DNA of 39,561 nt from Clostridiales bacterium (GTDB lineage: Bacteria > Bacillota > Clostridia > Oscillospirales > Oscillospiraceae), in NCBI GenBank assembly GCA_014799505.1, contig JAAVHV010000011.1:2137-41697 (forward strand), written 5' to 3'. Made by a program: the position numbers and the translations under genes. Under the pieces are notes generated by a model. The model was not told where the DNA came from. It ran no database searches and saw nothing but the letters and a program-made list of their open reading frames with translations. Position 1 is the stretch's first letter. Every line of letters starts with the position of its first letter. Below, piece by piece: positions 8,119-16,086 of this stretch.

Positions 8119-8877
8119 ATGCAAAAGATAATCATCTCCGGCTGCTGCGGCCACATGGGCCGGGTGGTGGCGGACATCTGTGCCAACGACCCGGACGTGG
8201 AGGTCGTGGCGGGCATTGACCTGCTGCCCCAGCCCACGGACGGCTTCCCCGTGTTTTCCACCCCCGCCGCCTGCGGCGTGGAGGCGGACGCGGTCATCGA
8301 CTTCTCCCATCCCGCCGCGCTGGAGGGACTGCTGGACTTCTGCGTTACCCGCAGACTGCCCATCGTGCTGGCCACCACCGGCTATTCGGAAGAGCAGCTT
8401 GCCCGGATCGGGGAAGCGGCCAAGGCCATCCCCGTGTTCCGTTCCGCCAATATGTCCCTGGGCATTAATGTGCTGATGGATCTGATCCGCCGCGCCGCCG
8501 CCCTGCTGGGGGAGGACTTCGATGTGGAGATCGAGGAGCGCCACCACCGCCGCAAGCTGGACGCCCCCAGCGGCACCGCCCTGATGCTGGCGGACGCCGC
8601 CGCCCAGGCGCTTCCCTACGAGGCGGAATACGTCTATGACCGCCACAGCGTCCGCAAGCCCCGGGACAAGCGGGAGATCGGCATCTCCTCCCTGCGGGGG
8701 GGCACCATCGTAGGTGAGCACACCGTGGTGTTCGCTGGGCGGGACGAGGTGATCGAGATCAGCCACCATGCCGCCAGCCGGGAAGTGTTCGCCGTGGGCG
8801 CGGTGAAGGCCGCCAAGTTCCTGGCCGGGGTGGACGCACCGGGACTGTACGATATGTCTAACCTCATCGGTAAATAA
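8119..8877 (+). CDS. dapB: 4-hydroxy-tetrahydrodipicolinate reductase
   Basis: It reduces the DapA product to tetrahydrodipicolinate using NAD(P)H. It has 252 residues. The nucleotide-binding loop is GCCGHMGR (8-15). The active-site block is EERHHRRKLDAPSGTAL, with H142, H143 and K146 as expected. TTGYS (87-91) matches the conserved ATTG site. The gene ends a few bases before a bidirectional terminator, closing the asd-dapA-dapB block; other lysine genes are not in the window. Confidence 0.96.
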   Translation: MQKIIISGCCGHMGRVVADICANDPDVEVVAGIDLLPQPTDGFPVFSTPAACGVEADAVIDFSHPAALEGLLDFCVTRRLPIVLATTGYSEEQLARIGEAAKAIPVFRSANMSLGINVLMDLIRRAAALLGEDFDVEIEERHHRRKLDAPSGTALMLADAAAQALPYEAEYVYDRHSVRKPRDKREIGISSLRGGTIVGEHTVVFAGRDEVIEISHHAASREVFAVGAVKAAKFLAGVDAPGLYDMSNLIGK

Positions 8878-8880
8878 GAA

Positions 8881-8912
8881 AATCCCCTCCAGCGGCGCTG
8901 GAGGGGATTTTT
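8881..8912. terminator. Bidirectional terminator between dapB and tyrS
   Basis: Stem AATCCCCTCCAGC / GCTGGAGGGGATT with loop GGC, followed by TTTC on the plus strand, between convergent genes. Confidence 0.85.
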
Positions 8913-8918
8913 CTGTAT

Positions 8919-10151
8919 TTATGCCAGAACAGCCCTATGAAATACTTTTTTGCCCTTCTTGACGATGACGCCCTCCCCAGTAAACTTCTCCTTGGGGAAC
9001 TGGGCGGCGGGATCGCCCACCTTCTCGTCGGCCACGGCAATGCCGCCCTGCTGGATGAGCCGCCGGGCCTCGCCGTTGGAGGCGGCCAGCCCGCACTTCA
9101 CCAGCAGCGTCAGTGCGCCGATGGAGCCGTCGGTAAAGTCGGCGTCGGTCAGCTCGGTGGACGGCATATTGCCGGCGTCCCCGCCGCCGGAGAACAGCGC
9201 CCGGGCGGCGGCCTGGGCCTTGTCCGCCTCCTCCTTGCCGTGGACCATGTTGGTCAGCTCCCAGGCCAGGATCTCCTTTGCCTGGTTGAGCTGGGCGTCC
9301 TTCCAGTGGTCCATTTCGTCGATCTGCTCCAGGGGCAGGAAGGTGAGCCAGCGGATGCACTTCATCACGTCCGCGTCGCCCACGTTGCGCCAGTACTGGT
9401 AGAAGTCGTAGGGGCTGGTCTTGTTGGGATCAAGCCACACGGCGTTGCCGGCGGTCTTGCCCATCTTGTTGCCCTGGGAGTCGGTGAGCAGGTTGATGGT
9501 CATGCAGTGGGAATCCTTGCCCAGCTTGCGGCGGATCAGCTCCGTGCCGCCCAGCATATTGCTCCACTGGTCGTTGCCGCCGCACTGGAGGTTGCAGCCC
9601 ACCGTCTGGAACATATGGTAGAAGTCGTAGGACTGCATGATCATATAGTTGAACTCCAGGAAGGAGAGGCCCTTTTCCATGCGCTGCTTGTAGCAGTCCG
9701 CCCGGAGCATATTGTTCACGGAGAAGCAGGCGCCCACCTCCCGCAGCAGCTCCACGTAGTTCAGGCTCAGCAGCCAGTCGGCGTTGTTGAGCATCATGGC
9801 CTGGCCGGGGCCCTCGCCAAAGTCGATGAAGCGCTCCATCTGCTTTTTGAAGCAGGCGGCGTTGTGGTCGATGTCCTCCCGGGAGAGCATCTTGCGCATA
9901 TCGGTGCGGCCGGAGGGGTCGCCGATGGTGGTGGTGCCGCCGCCGATGAGGGCGATGGGCTTGTTGCCCGCCTGCTGGAGCCGCTTCATCAGGGTCAGGG
10001 TCACAAAGTGGCCCGCCGTCAGGCTGTCGGCCGTGCAGTCGTAGCCGATATAGAAGGTGGCTTTGCCGTTGTTGATGAGGTCTTTGATCTCGTCCTCGCT
10101 GGTCACCTGGGCCACCAGGCCCCGGGCGACCAATTCGTCGTAAAGCGTCAT
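8919..10151 (-). CDS. tyrS: Tyrosyl-tRNA synthetase
   Basis: It charges tRNA-Tyr. It has 410 residues: a class I catalytic domain, then an anticodon region and a C-terminal S4-type RNA-binding domain (about 345-405). The HIGH-type motif appears as AGH (46-48, in SLTAGHF) and the KMSKS loop as KMGKT (in GNKMGKTAGN). AAGGAG precedes the ATG at 10151. It is the last gene of a unit headed by a T-box whose specifier codon is UAC (Tyr), which fits control by uncharged tRNA-Tyr. Confidence 0.97.
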   Translation of the reverse strand: MTLYDELVARGLVAQVTSEDEIKDLINNGKATFYIGYDCTADSLTAGHFVTLTLMKRLQQAGNKPIALIGGGTTTIGDPSGRTDMRKMLSREDIDHNAACFKKQMERFIDFGEGPGQAMMLNNADWLLSLNYVELLREVGACFSVNNMLRADCYKQRMEKGLSFLEFNYMIMQSYDFYHMFQTVGCNLQCGGNDQWSNMLGGTELIRRKLGKDSHCMTINLLTDSQGNKMGKTAGNAVWLDPNKTSPYDFYQYWRNVGDADVMKCIRWLTFLPLEQIDEMDHWKDAQLNQAKEILAWELTNMVHGKEEADKAQAAARALFSGGGDAGNMPSTELTDADFTDGSIGALTLLVKCGLAASNGEARRLIQQGGIAVADEKVGDPAAQFPKEKFTGEGVIVKKGKKVFHRAVLA

Positions 10152-10164
10152 GATGATCTTCTCC

Positions 10165-10641
10165 TTACTTTTTATAAAATATCAACGTCATTTTGGGATT
10201 GATCTCCAGTGTCGCCCCGGTGGGGCGGTAGCCCATCTTTTCATACAGATGACAGTTTCCCTTCTCCTGTAGGATCGTGCCCAGCTCCCAGTCCTCGTTT
10301 CCATAGAGCTCCTCCGCCAGTCTGATCGCCTGTTGGGCGATCCCTTTGTTGCGGTACTGGGGCAGGATGAACAGCGGAGAGATGCGCTTGCTTTCATTCT
10401 CCCGGAGCACCACTCTGATACCCCCAACCGGCTCACCGTCTTGCTTGATCCAGTAAAACGTGGAGTCCGGCTGCGCCGCCTTTTCCCGGACACGTTCCAG
10501 CGTTTCACAGGCGGGATTAGTATCCGTATCCTGATACTTTTCCAAAAGTTCGGAAAACGCTGTTCTCTGCATCCGCCAAAGTAGCTCTGCGTCATCCAAA
10601 GAAACCTTTTCCAGCTGTATTTCGCCCGCCATCAAAATCAC
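10165..10641 (-). CDS. GNAT family N-acetyltransferase
   Basis: This is a small acetyl-CoA-dependent acetyltransferase of 158 residues with unknown substrate. The acetyl-CoA site is the RNKGIA block (97-102) after strand 4 (RISPLFILPQY), and the family C-terminal block is LYEKMGY (132-138). The GTG at 10641 overlaps the stop of the upstream gene (GTGA); an ATG at 10632 is an alternative. It sits between an unknown gene and tyrS under the Tyr T-box, so it is expected to rise when tyrosine is short. Whether it has anything to do with tyrosine or tRNA is unknown. Confidence 0.82.
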   Translation of the reverse strand: MILMAGEIQLEKVSLDDAELLWRMQRTAFSELLEKYQDTDTNPACETLERVREKAAQPDSTFYWIKQDGEPVGGIRVVLRENESKRISPLFILPQYRNKGIAQQAIRLAEELYGNEDWELGTILQEKGNCHLYEKMGYRPTGATLEINPKMTLIFYKK

Positions 10642-11108
10642 CCCGGATTGGCCCGCCGCATTTTTTCTATCGTCCGGCGCTCTGTGTCTTTGCAGTACGC
10701 CATAATTTCAATGCTGTTCATATAATGGTCGAAAACCTGATCCCCATGCTCTTTAAAATACTGCGGAAATGGCGAAAACAGTCTCACCAGCCTTGTCTGG
10801 TTGAAGAACTCCACTTGAACGGCGCATTCCATGATCTGGCTGATGCCCGTTACCGTCAAAACGCCGTGCTCCTCGGCCACAGACGGACATTCGCGCAGGT
10901 GGTTCCCGCAGGCCCTGACCTGGTCGAGCTGCTCCATATCCTCCGCTCCGGCGACCTCCGCCACCGCGACGCCCTGCAGCTTATCCTGAAAGTCCGTGTC
11001 AATGATGACCTGTGCCGCGTCCAGCATGAAATCATACCCATATTGCCAGGTGGTCTTGTATTCAACGATCACCCAGCCGTTCTGTTCCGCCGCGCCTTGA
11101 AAAACCAT
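10638..11108 (-). CDS. Protein of unknown function, first gene of the tyrS unit
   Basis: I do not recognise this 156-residue protein. It has no signal peptide or membrane segment. It is mixed alpha/beta in character, with many acidic residues in the first half (EVAGAEDMEQLDQVRAC, about 51-67), three cysteines in the middle, and an aromatic stretch (FNQTRLVRLFSPFPQYF, about 102-118). Codon use matches its neighbours. The ATG at 11108 follows AAAGG and lies just after the T-box terminator, and its stop overlaps the GNAT start. It is therefore a genuine, T-box-controlled gene by position. Confidence 0.7.
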   Translation of the reverse strand: MVFQGAAEQNGWVIVEYKTTWQYGYDFMLDAAQVIIDTDFQDKLQGVAVAEVAGAEDMEQLDQVRACGNHLRECPSVAEEHGVLTVTGISQIMECAVQVEFFNQTRLVRLFSPFPQYFKEHGDQVFDHYMNSIEIMAYCKDTERRTIEKMRRANPG

Positions 11109-11139
11109 ACCTTTCTACCCCTTTCCATTTTTATTAGAC

Positions 11140-11414
11140 AATCAAAACGCCCCCTGTCCCATTCAGGACAGAGGGCGAAGGTTCGCGGTACCACCTCTGT
11201 TTTGCCGCTTCCTCGCGAAAGCGGCCTCAGGGAGTCCCCAACAGGACCCCGGCGCTGTACCGGGCGCACCCGTCCGACCCTACTGGGGAGCGGTAAACGT
11301 CCCGTTCAGGCGGCTGCTCCGAGGGGTATTCGCCAACGGTTCCTGTCCCCCTTCCACCAAACGGGGGCTCTCTGGGCAGGAGGGCCTTTGGTTACTGATC
11401 CTCATCCTCGCATT
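11140..11414 (-). ncRNA. T-box riboswitch, tyrosine specifier
   Basis: This leader senses uncharged tRNA by pairing the anticodon with a specifier codon and the tRNA 3' end with the antiterminator bulge. The T-box sequence AGAGGTGGTACCGCG is at 11198-11184. Upstream, stem I shows the AGAG bulge and a GGTGGAAG terminal loop near 11360, and the specifier loop reads GAA-UAC at 11331-11326, giving UAC for tyrosine. The terminator CGCCCTCTGTCC / GGGACAGGGGGCG (11177-11148) is followed by TTTTGATT. The UGGU bulge suits an A discriminator base. Downstream genes include tyrS, which agrees with the specifier. Confidence 0.93.
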
Positions 11415-11420
11415 GACAGG

Positions 11421-11449
11421 ATGATATCACAAGAAATATTCTTTGTCAA
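11421..11449 (-). promoter_or_regulatory. Consensus sigma-A promoter of the T-box tyrS unit
   Basis: TTGACA (11449-11444) and TATCAT (11426-11421) are 17 bases apart; predicted start near 11414. It begins directly after the stop of the HAD gene. Confidence 0.8.
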
Positions 11450-11457
11450 ACCTTTTT

Positions 11458-12249
11458 TTACGCTGGCAGCAGCCCGAAATGCCGCAGGGCCTTGGACACG
11501 CCGTCGTTCTCCACCGTGTCCGTGACATGATCGGCCATGGCTTTCACCTTGTCCTCGCCATTGCCCATGGCTACGCTGGTCCCGGCCTGGGCCATCATGC
11601 TCATGTCGTTCTCGCCATCGCCAAAGACCATGACCTCGTCCCGAGTGAAGCCATACCGCTCCATGGTGGCGAGGACGCCCACGCCCTTGCCGCCGTCCCG
11701 GGGCATGATGTCGATGCCCTTCGGGTGCCAGCGGGTATAGGTGCAGCCCGGCATGGCATCCAGAAACAGCGCCTCCTCCCCGGAGGCGACAAAGGGGACG
11801 AACTGGTACACCTTGCCCTCCAGCAGCCATTCCAAAGGGCATAACGGGTACGGCTCCGTGTGGAGGAACTCATAGATTTCCCGCACCCGGTCGTTGATCT
11901 GGGTGAGATAGCTCTCCCCGTTCCCTTCCAACAGGGCGGGGATGGTGGGGTTGTCCAGCAGCACCTGGTAGGCCCCCCGCATATCGTCCAAACCGATGGG
12001 CTCGTCCCGGAAGGGGGTGCCGTCCCCGTCGCAGCAGAACTGGCCGTTGATGGTCACATAGCCGTCAAATTTGGCCCCCCGGAGCATCCCGGTGTTCTCC
12101 AGGTCTTGCAAGGCCCGGCCCGAGCAGATGAAGGTTTTGATCCCCCGCTCCCGCAGGGCGGACAGGTCGGCCAGCAGTTGGTCGGAGAGAAATTTCTGCC
12201 GGAAGGATACCAGCGTGCCGTCAATGTCAAAAAATATGGCCTTTATCAT
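11458..12249 (-). CDS. HAD-superfamily phosphatase, Cof type (HAD-IIB)
   Basis: This is a probable sugar-phosphate or similar phosphatase of 263 residues. Motif I is DIDGT (8-12), with D8 as nucleophile and D10 as acid/base; motif II is CSGR (42-45); motif III lysine is about K188; and motif IV is GDGENDM (210-216). The cap domain lies between about 85 and 185. The ATG overlaps the recN stop (ATGA), so it is the last gene of the nusB-recN operon. No cue indicates its substrate. In many endospore formers this position after recN holds spoIVB and spo0A. Confidence 0.88.
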   Translation of the reverse strand: MIKAIFFDIDGTLVSFRQKFLSDQLLADLSALRERGIKTFICSGRALQDLENTGMLRGAKFDGYVTINGQFCCDGDGTPFRDEPIGLDDMRGAYQVLLDNPTIPALLEGNGESYLTQINDRVREIYEFLHTEPYPLCPLEWLLEGKVYQFVPFVASGEEALFLDAMPGCTYTRWHPKGIDIMPRDGGKGVGVLATMERYGFTRDEVMVFGDGENDMSMMAQAGTSVAMGNGEDKVKAMADHVTDTVENDGVSKALRHFGLLPA

Positions 12250-13946
12250 GATTCTGCCAGCACTCCTGTCTTGTATTGTTCCGCCGTGGACAGCAGTTCT
12301 TCCGCGCCCTCCAGCATGACAGCGGTGGTCTGGCCGCCGCTGAGCCGGGCCAGCTCCTCCCGGCGCTGGGAGCGGTCCAGCCGCTCAACACGGGTGAACG
12401 TCCGCCCGTCCGCCTCGCCCTTTTCCACCGAGAAGTGGACATCCCCCATGGCGGCGATCTGGGGCAGGTGGGTGACGCACAGCACCTGCCGCCCCTTGGA
12501 CACCTCGAACAGCTTCCGGGCCACCTTCACCGCCGCCCGGCCGGATACGCCGGTGTCCACCTCGTCGAAGATGAGGGTGGATACCTGCTCCGTCTCCGCC
12601 AGCACGTTTTTCAACGCCAGCATGATCCGGGACAGCTCGCCGCCGGAGGCGATCTTATTGATGGGCTTCAGCGCCTCGCCCACGTTGGCGGACATGAGGA
12701 AGCGCACCGTGTCCATGCCGGTGGCATCCATGCCGTCGGGGGCGTCTTTGGGGGCGAACTCCACCTGGAACTGCACCCGGGGCATATCCAGCTGCTTCAG
12801 CTCGGACTGGATGCGTTTGGCCAGTTCCTCCGCGGCCTTATGCCGCTGGGTGGAAAGTGATTTTCCTTGCTCCGTGGCTTTTTTCAACGCTTTTTCAAGC
12901 TCTTTATCCAGTCGGGCCATGCGATCCTCGGAGAACTGGATGGCGTCCAGCTCCTGACGGCACTTGTCCAGATAGGCCAGCATTTCCTCCGCGCTGCTTC
13001 CGTACTTTTTTTTCAGGCGGTAGAGCAGATCCAGCCGTTCCTCGATCTCGTCCAACTCACCGGGGTAGAAGTCCAGCGTGCCCCGCAGGTCCCGTACCAG
13101 CTCCGCCAAGTCGTCTACGTCGCAGCGCAGTTGGGCGGCTTTCTCCGACAGCTCCCGCAGCTCCCCGCTGTACCGGCCCCCCTGGGCCAAGCGGTTCTCC
13201 GCCTCCATGAGCAGGGAAACGGCTCCCTCGCCGTCCTCGCCGCCGGTGAGGGCCTGCCAGGCTCCGTCCACCGCGTCGGTGAGCCGCTCGGCGTTGCGCA
13301 GCACCTCACGCCGCTGGGACAGCTCCTCGTCCTCGCCCTCCCGCAGCTGGGCGCGCTCCAGCTCCTCGATTTGATAGGTCAGGGTGTCCACCCGTCGGGC
13401 TTTTTCCCCGTCGTCCATCTGGAGCCGCTCCAGCTCCCGGCGCAGCTCCCGCACCTGGGCATAAGCGGCGGAAAAAGCCGACAGGCTCTCCTCTGTGCCG
13501 CCGAAGCTGTCCAGATAGCCCAGGTGGCACTCCTCGTCTAGAAGCTGCTGACCGTCGTGCTGGCCGTGGACGTTCACCAGCTGACAGCCCAGCTCCCGCA
13601 GTTGGGTGACCAGCAGGGGCCGCCCGTTTACCCGGCACACGTTTTTGCCGTCCCCCTGAATGGCGCGCTCAATGAGCAGTTCCCCGTTCTCATCGGGGCC
13701 GACGCCCTGTTCCTCAAACCAGAGCAGGGGAGGGAGGTTCCGAAACAGGGCGGACACCCGGGCGGACTTGGCCCCGGTGCGGATGAGATCCCGGCTGGTG
13801 CGCTCCCCCATGATGGCTCCGATGGCGTCGATGACAATGGATTTGCCCGCGCCGGTCTCGCCGGTGAGCACGTTGAAGCCCTTGTCAAAGGTGATATCCG
13901 CCTGGGAGATCACCGCGATATTCTCGATATGCAGCAAGCTGAGCAA
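12246..13946 (-). CDS. recN: DNA repair protein RecN
   Basis: This SMC-like ATPase acts early in recombinational repair of double-strand breaks. It has 566 residues. The Walker A is GETGAGKS (29-36); a central coiled-coil arm covers about 150-370; and the Walker B region is TLIFDEVDTGVSG near the C-terminus, preceded by the ABC signature SGGELSR. The start is TTG at 13946, six bases after the argR stop, with GGTGAG as a ribosome site. argR-recN pairing is common in Firmicutes. Confidence 0.96.
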   Translation of the reverse strand: MLSLLHIENIAVISQADITFDKGFNVLTGETGAGKSIVIDAIGAIMGERTSRDLIRTGAKSARVSALFRNLPPLLWFEEQGVGPDENGELLIERAIQGDGKNVCRVNGRPLLVTQLRELGCQLVNVHGQHDGQQLLDEECHLGYLDSFGGTEESLSAFSAAYAQVRELRRELERLQMDDGEKARRVDTLTYQIEELERAQLREGEDEELSQRREVLRNAERLTDAVDGAWQALTGGEDGEGAVSLLMEAENRLAQGGRYSGELRELSEKAAQLRCDVDDLAELVRDLRGTLDFYPGELDEIEERLDLLYRLKKKYGSSAEEMLAYLDKCRQELDAIQFSEDRMARLDKELEKALKKATEQGKSLSTQRHKAAEELAKRIQSELKQLDMPRVQFQVEFAPKDAPDGMDATGMDTVRFLMSANVGEALKPINKIASGGELSRIMLALKNVLAETEQVSTLIFDEVDTGVSGRAAVKVARKLFEVSKGRQVLCVTHLPQIAAMGDVHFSVEKGEADGRTFTRVERLDRSQRREELARLSGGQTTAVMLEGAEELLSTAEQYKTGVLAES

Positions 13947-13952
13947 GATTTC

Positions 13953-14420
13953 TCACCTCTCCAGCATGGATTCGATCGCCTGGGCCAGTTCCTCCGCCAC
14001 CTGGTTGGTGCGCATGATGAGGATGGCGGTGTCATCTCCCGCCAGGGAGCCCACCAGCCCATTCAGCTCCATGCCGTCCAGCGCGGCCCCGGCGGCGGGA
14101 GCCAGACCGGGCATGGTCTTGACCACCACGATATTTTGGGCCACATCGCAGGAGGTGACGCCCTCCTTGAAAATATTCTGGAGCCGGCCTGCCAGCGCCT
14201 GCTTCGCGGGCCGGGCGGCGGATGCCACGTAGTGGTAGCTTCCGCCCTCTCCGGGCTGCTTGACCAGATTCAGTTCCTTGATGTCCCGGGAGATGGTGGC
14301 CTGAGTGGCCCGGATGCCGCATTTGCGCAGCTGATCCAGCATCTGTTCCTGGGTCTCGATATCCTGCTCGCCGATGATGCGCAGGATCTCCGCTTGTCGT
14401 TTGGACTTCAACGCATTCAC
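13953..14420 (-). CDS. argR: Arginine repressor ArgR
   Basis: This transcription factor controls arginine genes in response to arginine. It has 155 residues. The N-terminal winged helix (about 1-70) contains the ATQATISRDIKEL recognition region, and the C-terminal hexamer domain has GSLAGDDTAILIM with the paired aspartates that bind arginine. The start is GTG at 14420, overlapping the nadK stop as GTGA; the in-frame extension further upstream lies inside nadK and has no support. Its location is the standard one between nadK and recN. Confidence 0.94.
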   Translation of the reverse strand: MNALKSKRQAEILRIIGEQDIETQEQMLDQLRKCGIRATQATISRDIKELNLVKQPGEGGSYHYVASAARPAKQALAGRLQNIFKEGVTSCDVAQNIVVVKTMPGLAPAAGAALDGMELNGLVGSLAGDDTAILIMRTNQVAEELAQAIESMLER

Positions 14421-15283
14421 GCCTTTCCCAGTTTTTGATTGATCCGCTCGTAAAAGCTCCGCCCAGTGAGCTTGACCAGCTGAGTGGCCTGCCGGGATCG
14501 GCGGCATTCCACCCAGTCCCCGGGCTGAACCCGGAAGGCCCTGCCCCCGTCTACCGACAGATAGGCGGTCTTTTTGCCCCCCGGCGCCAGACGTGCGCCC
14601 ACCGTCCGGTTCGCCCCCAGCACAAAGGGCTTGGCGTGGAGGGAGTGAGCACAGATGGGGGCAATGATGATATTTTCAGCGGTGGGTTCCACGATGGGGC
14701 CCCCCGCCGCCATGGAGTAAGCGGTGGAGCCGGTGGGAGTTGCCACAACCAGCCCGTCCCCGGAAAAGGAGGAGATGACTACCCGGTCGCCTGTCACCTC
14801 CAAATCCAGCACCCGGGCCACCGCTCCTTTGGTGAGCACCGCGTCATTGAGGGCTTGATCCGAGAACACGCAGCGTCCTTCCCGGCGGACGCAGACGTCC
14901 AGCATCATCCGCCGCTCAATACCAAATTTACCCCCGGCCAGCCGGGACAGCAGGGACAGCTCCCCATGCTCCAGCTCGGCCATGAAACCGATGCTGCCCA
15001 AATTTACCCCAAGAATGGGGATGCCCCGGGCGTTGGCCTCGTGGGCGGCGTGGAGAATGGTGCCGTCCCCGCCGAAGCACACCAGCACGTCGGCGTCCTT
15101 TAGCTCCTCCTCCAACTGGCCCAGGGTCACCCCGGAGGGCAGCTCCAGCTTGCTGCCCTGATCCAGATCAAAGGGGAGGCAGATGGCGGTCTGTGCCCCG
15201 GCATTCTCCAGGATGCGCTGGGCGGATTGGGCTGAGCGCAGGCCCCGGTCGCGGTATGGGTTGGGGCTGAGCACGATTTTCAT
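14417..15283 (-). CDS. nadK: NAD kinase
   Basis: It phosphorylates NAD to NADP. It has 288 residues. The signature GGDGT is at 71-75, the second conserved block is the ALNDAVLTKG region (about 143-152), and the glycine-rich TPTGSTAYSMAAGGPI block follows (about 181-196). The ATG at 15283 overlaps the tlyA stop (ATGA). It is tightly coupled to tlyA before and argR after it. Confidence 0.96.
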   Translation of the reverse strand: MKIVLSPNPYRDRGLRSAQSAQRILENAGAQTAICLPFDLDQGSKLELPSGVTLGQLEEELKDADVLVCFGGDGTILHAAHEANARGIPILGVNLGSIGFMAELEHGELSLLSRLAGGKFGIERRMMLDVCVRREGRCVFSDQALNDAVLTKGAVARVLDLEVTGDRVVISSFSGDGLVVATPTGSTAYSMAAGGPIVEPTAENIIIAPICAHSLHAKPFVLGANRTVGARLAPGGKKTAYLSVDGGRAFRVQPGDWVECRRSRQATQLVKLTGRSFYERINQKLGKA

Positions 15284-16086
15284 GGTTCTTCTCTCCTCAG
15301 CGTCTGGTGGGAGCGCTCCACCAGCTCCTTCAGATCACAGTCAGAATTTTCTCCGGCGCCGGCGCGCAGATAGCCCAGGTACTCGATGTTTCCCTCCGGC
15401 CCCCGAATGGGTGAAAAGTCCAAACCCTTAACAGAGAAATCCGCCTGGGCAGCGTGAACCAGGAACTGCTCCAGAACCTCCAGATGGACCGCCGGATCCC
15501 GGACAACGCCCTTTTTGCCCACTTTGTCTTTCCCGGCTTCGAACTGAGGCTTCACCAGCGCCGCAATCGCGCCGCCTGGGGCCATCAGCGGCCGCAGGGC
15601 GGGGAGGATCAACCCCAGAGAGATGAAGGACACGTCGATGGAGGCGAAGTCCAGCGGCTCGGGGATTTGTTCTGTGGTGAGATACCGGGCGTTGGTGCGC
15701 TCCAGGCACACCACCCGGGGGTTGCTGCGGATGGACCAGGCAAGCTGCCCGTAGCCCACGTCCACGGCGTATACCTTAGCCGCGCCGTTTTGCAGCATAC
15801 AGTCGGTGAAGCCGCCGGTGGATGCGCCAATATCGGCGGCGATTTTATCCGTCAACGTGATGGGGAAGGACTGCATGGCCTTCTCCAGCTTCAGTCCGCC
15901 CCGGCTGACATAGCGCGGCTGGCCACGCACCTCCAGCGGGGCAGTCTCGTCCAGAGTGAGGCCGGGCTTGTCGCACCGCCGTTCGCCGGAGTACACCAGG
16001 CCCGCCATGATGACGGCCTGGGCCTTTTGGCGGCTCTCCATGAGACCACGTTCCACCAGCAGCAGATCCACCCGTTTTTTAGCCAT
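15280..16086 (-). CDS. tlyA: TlyA family rRNA methyltransferase
   Basis: It is predicted to 2'-O-methylate rRNA; the family was first named as a haemolysin. It has 268 residues. An S4 RNA-binding domain covers 1-62 (KKRVDLLLVERGL). The Rossmann SAM site is ADIGASTGGFTDC (about 89-101). The catalytic blocks include SIDVSFISL and LVKPQFEAG, with a lysine matching the FtsJ-type Lys. It overlaps the dxs stop by eight bases. Confidence 0.92.
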   Translation of the reverse strand: MAKKRVDLLLVERGLMESRQKAQAVIMAGLVYSGERRCDKPGLTLDETAPLEVRGQPRYVSRGGLKLEKAMQSFPITLTDKIAADIGASTGGFTDCMLQNGAAKVYAVDVGYGQLAWSIRSNPRVVCLERTNARYLTTEQIPEPLDFASIDVSFISLGLILPALRPLMAPGGAIAALVKPQFEAGKDKVGKKGVVRDPAVHLEVLEQFLVHAAQADFSVKGLDFSPIRGPEGNIEYLGYLRAGAGENSDCDLKELVERSHQTLRREEP

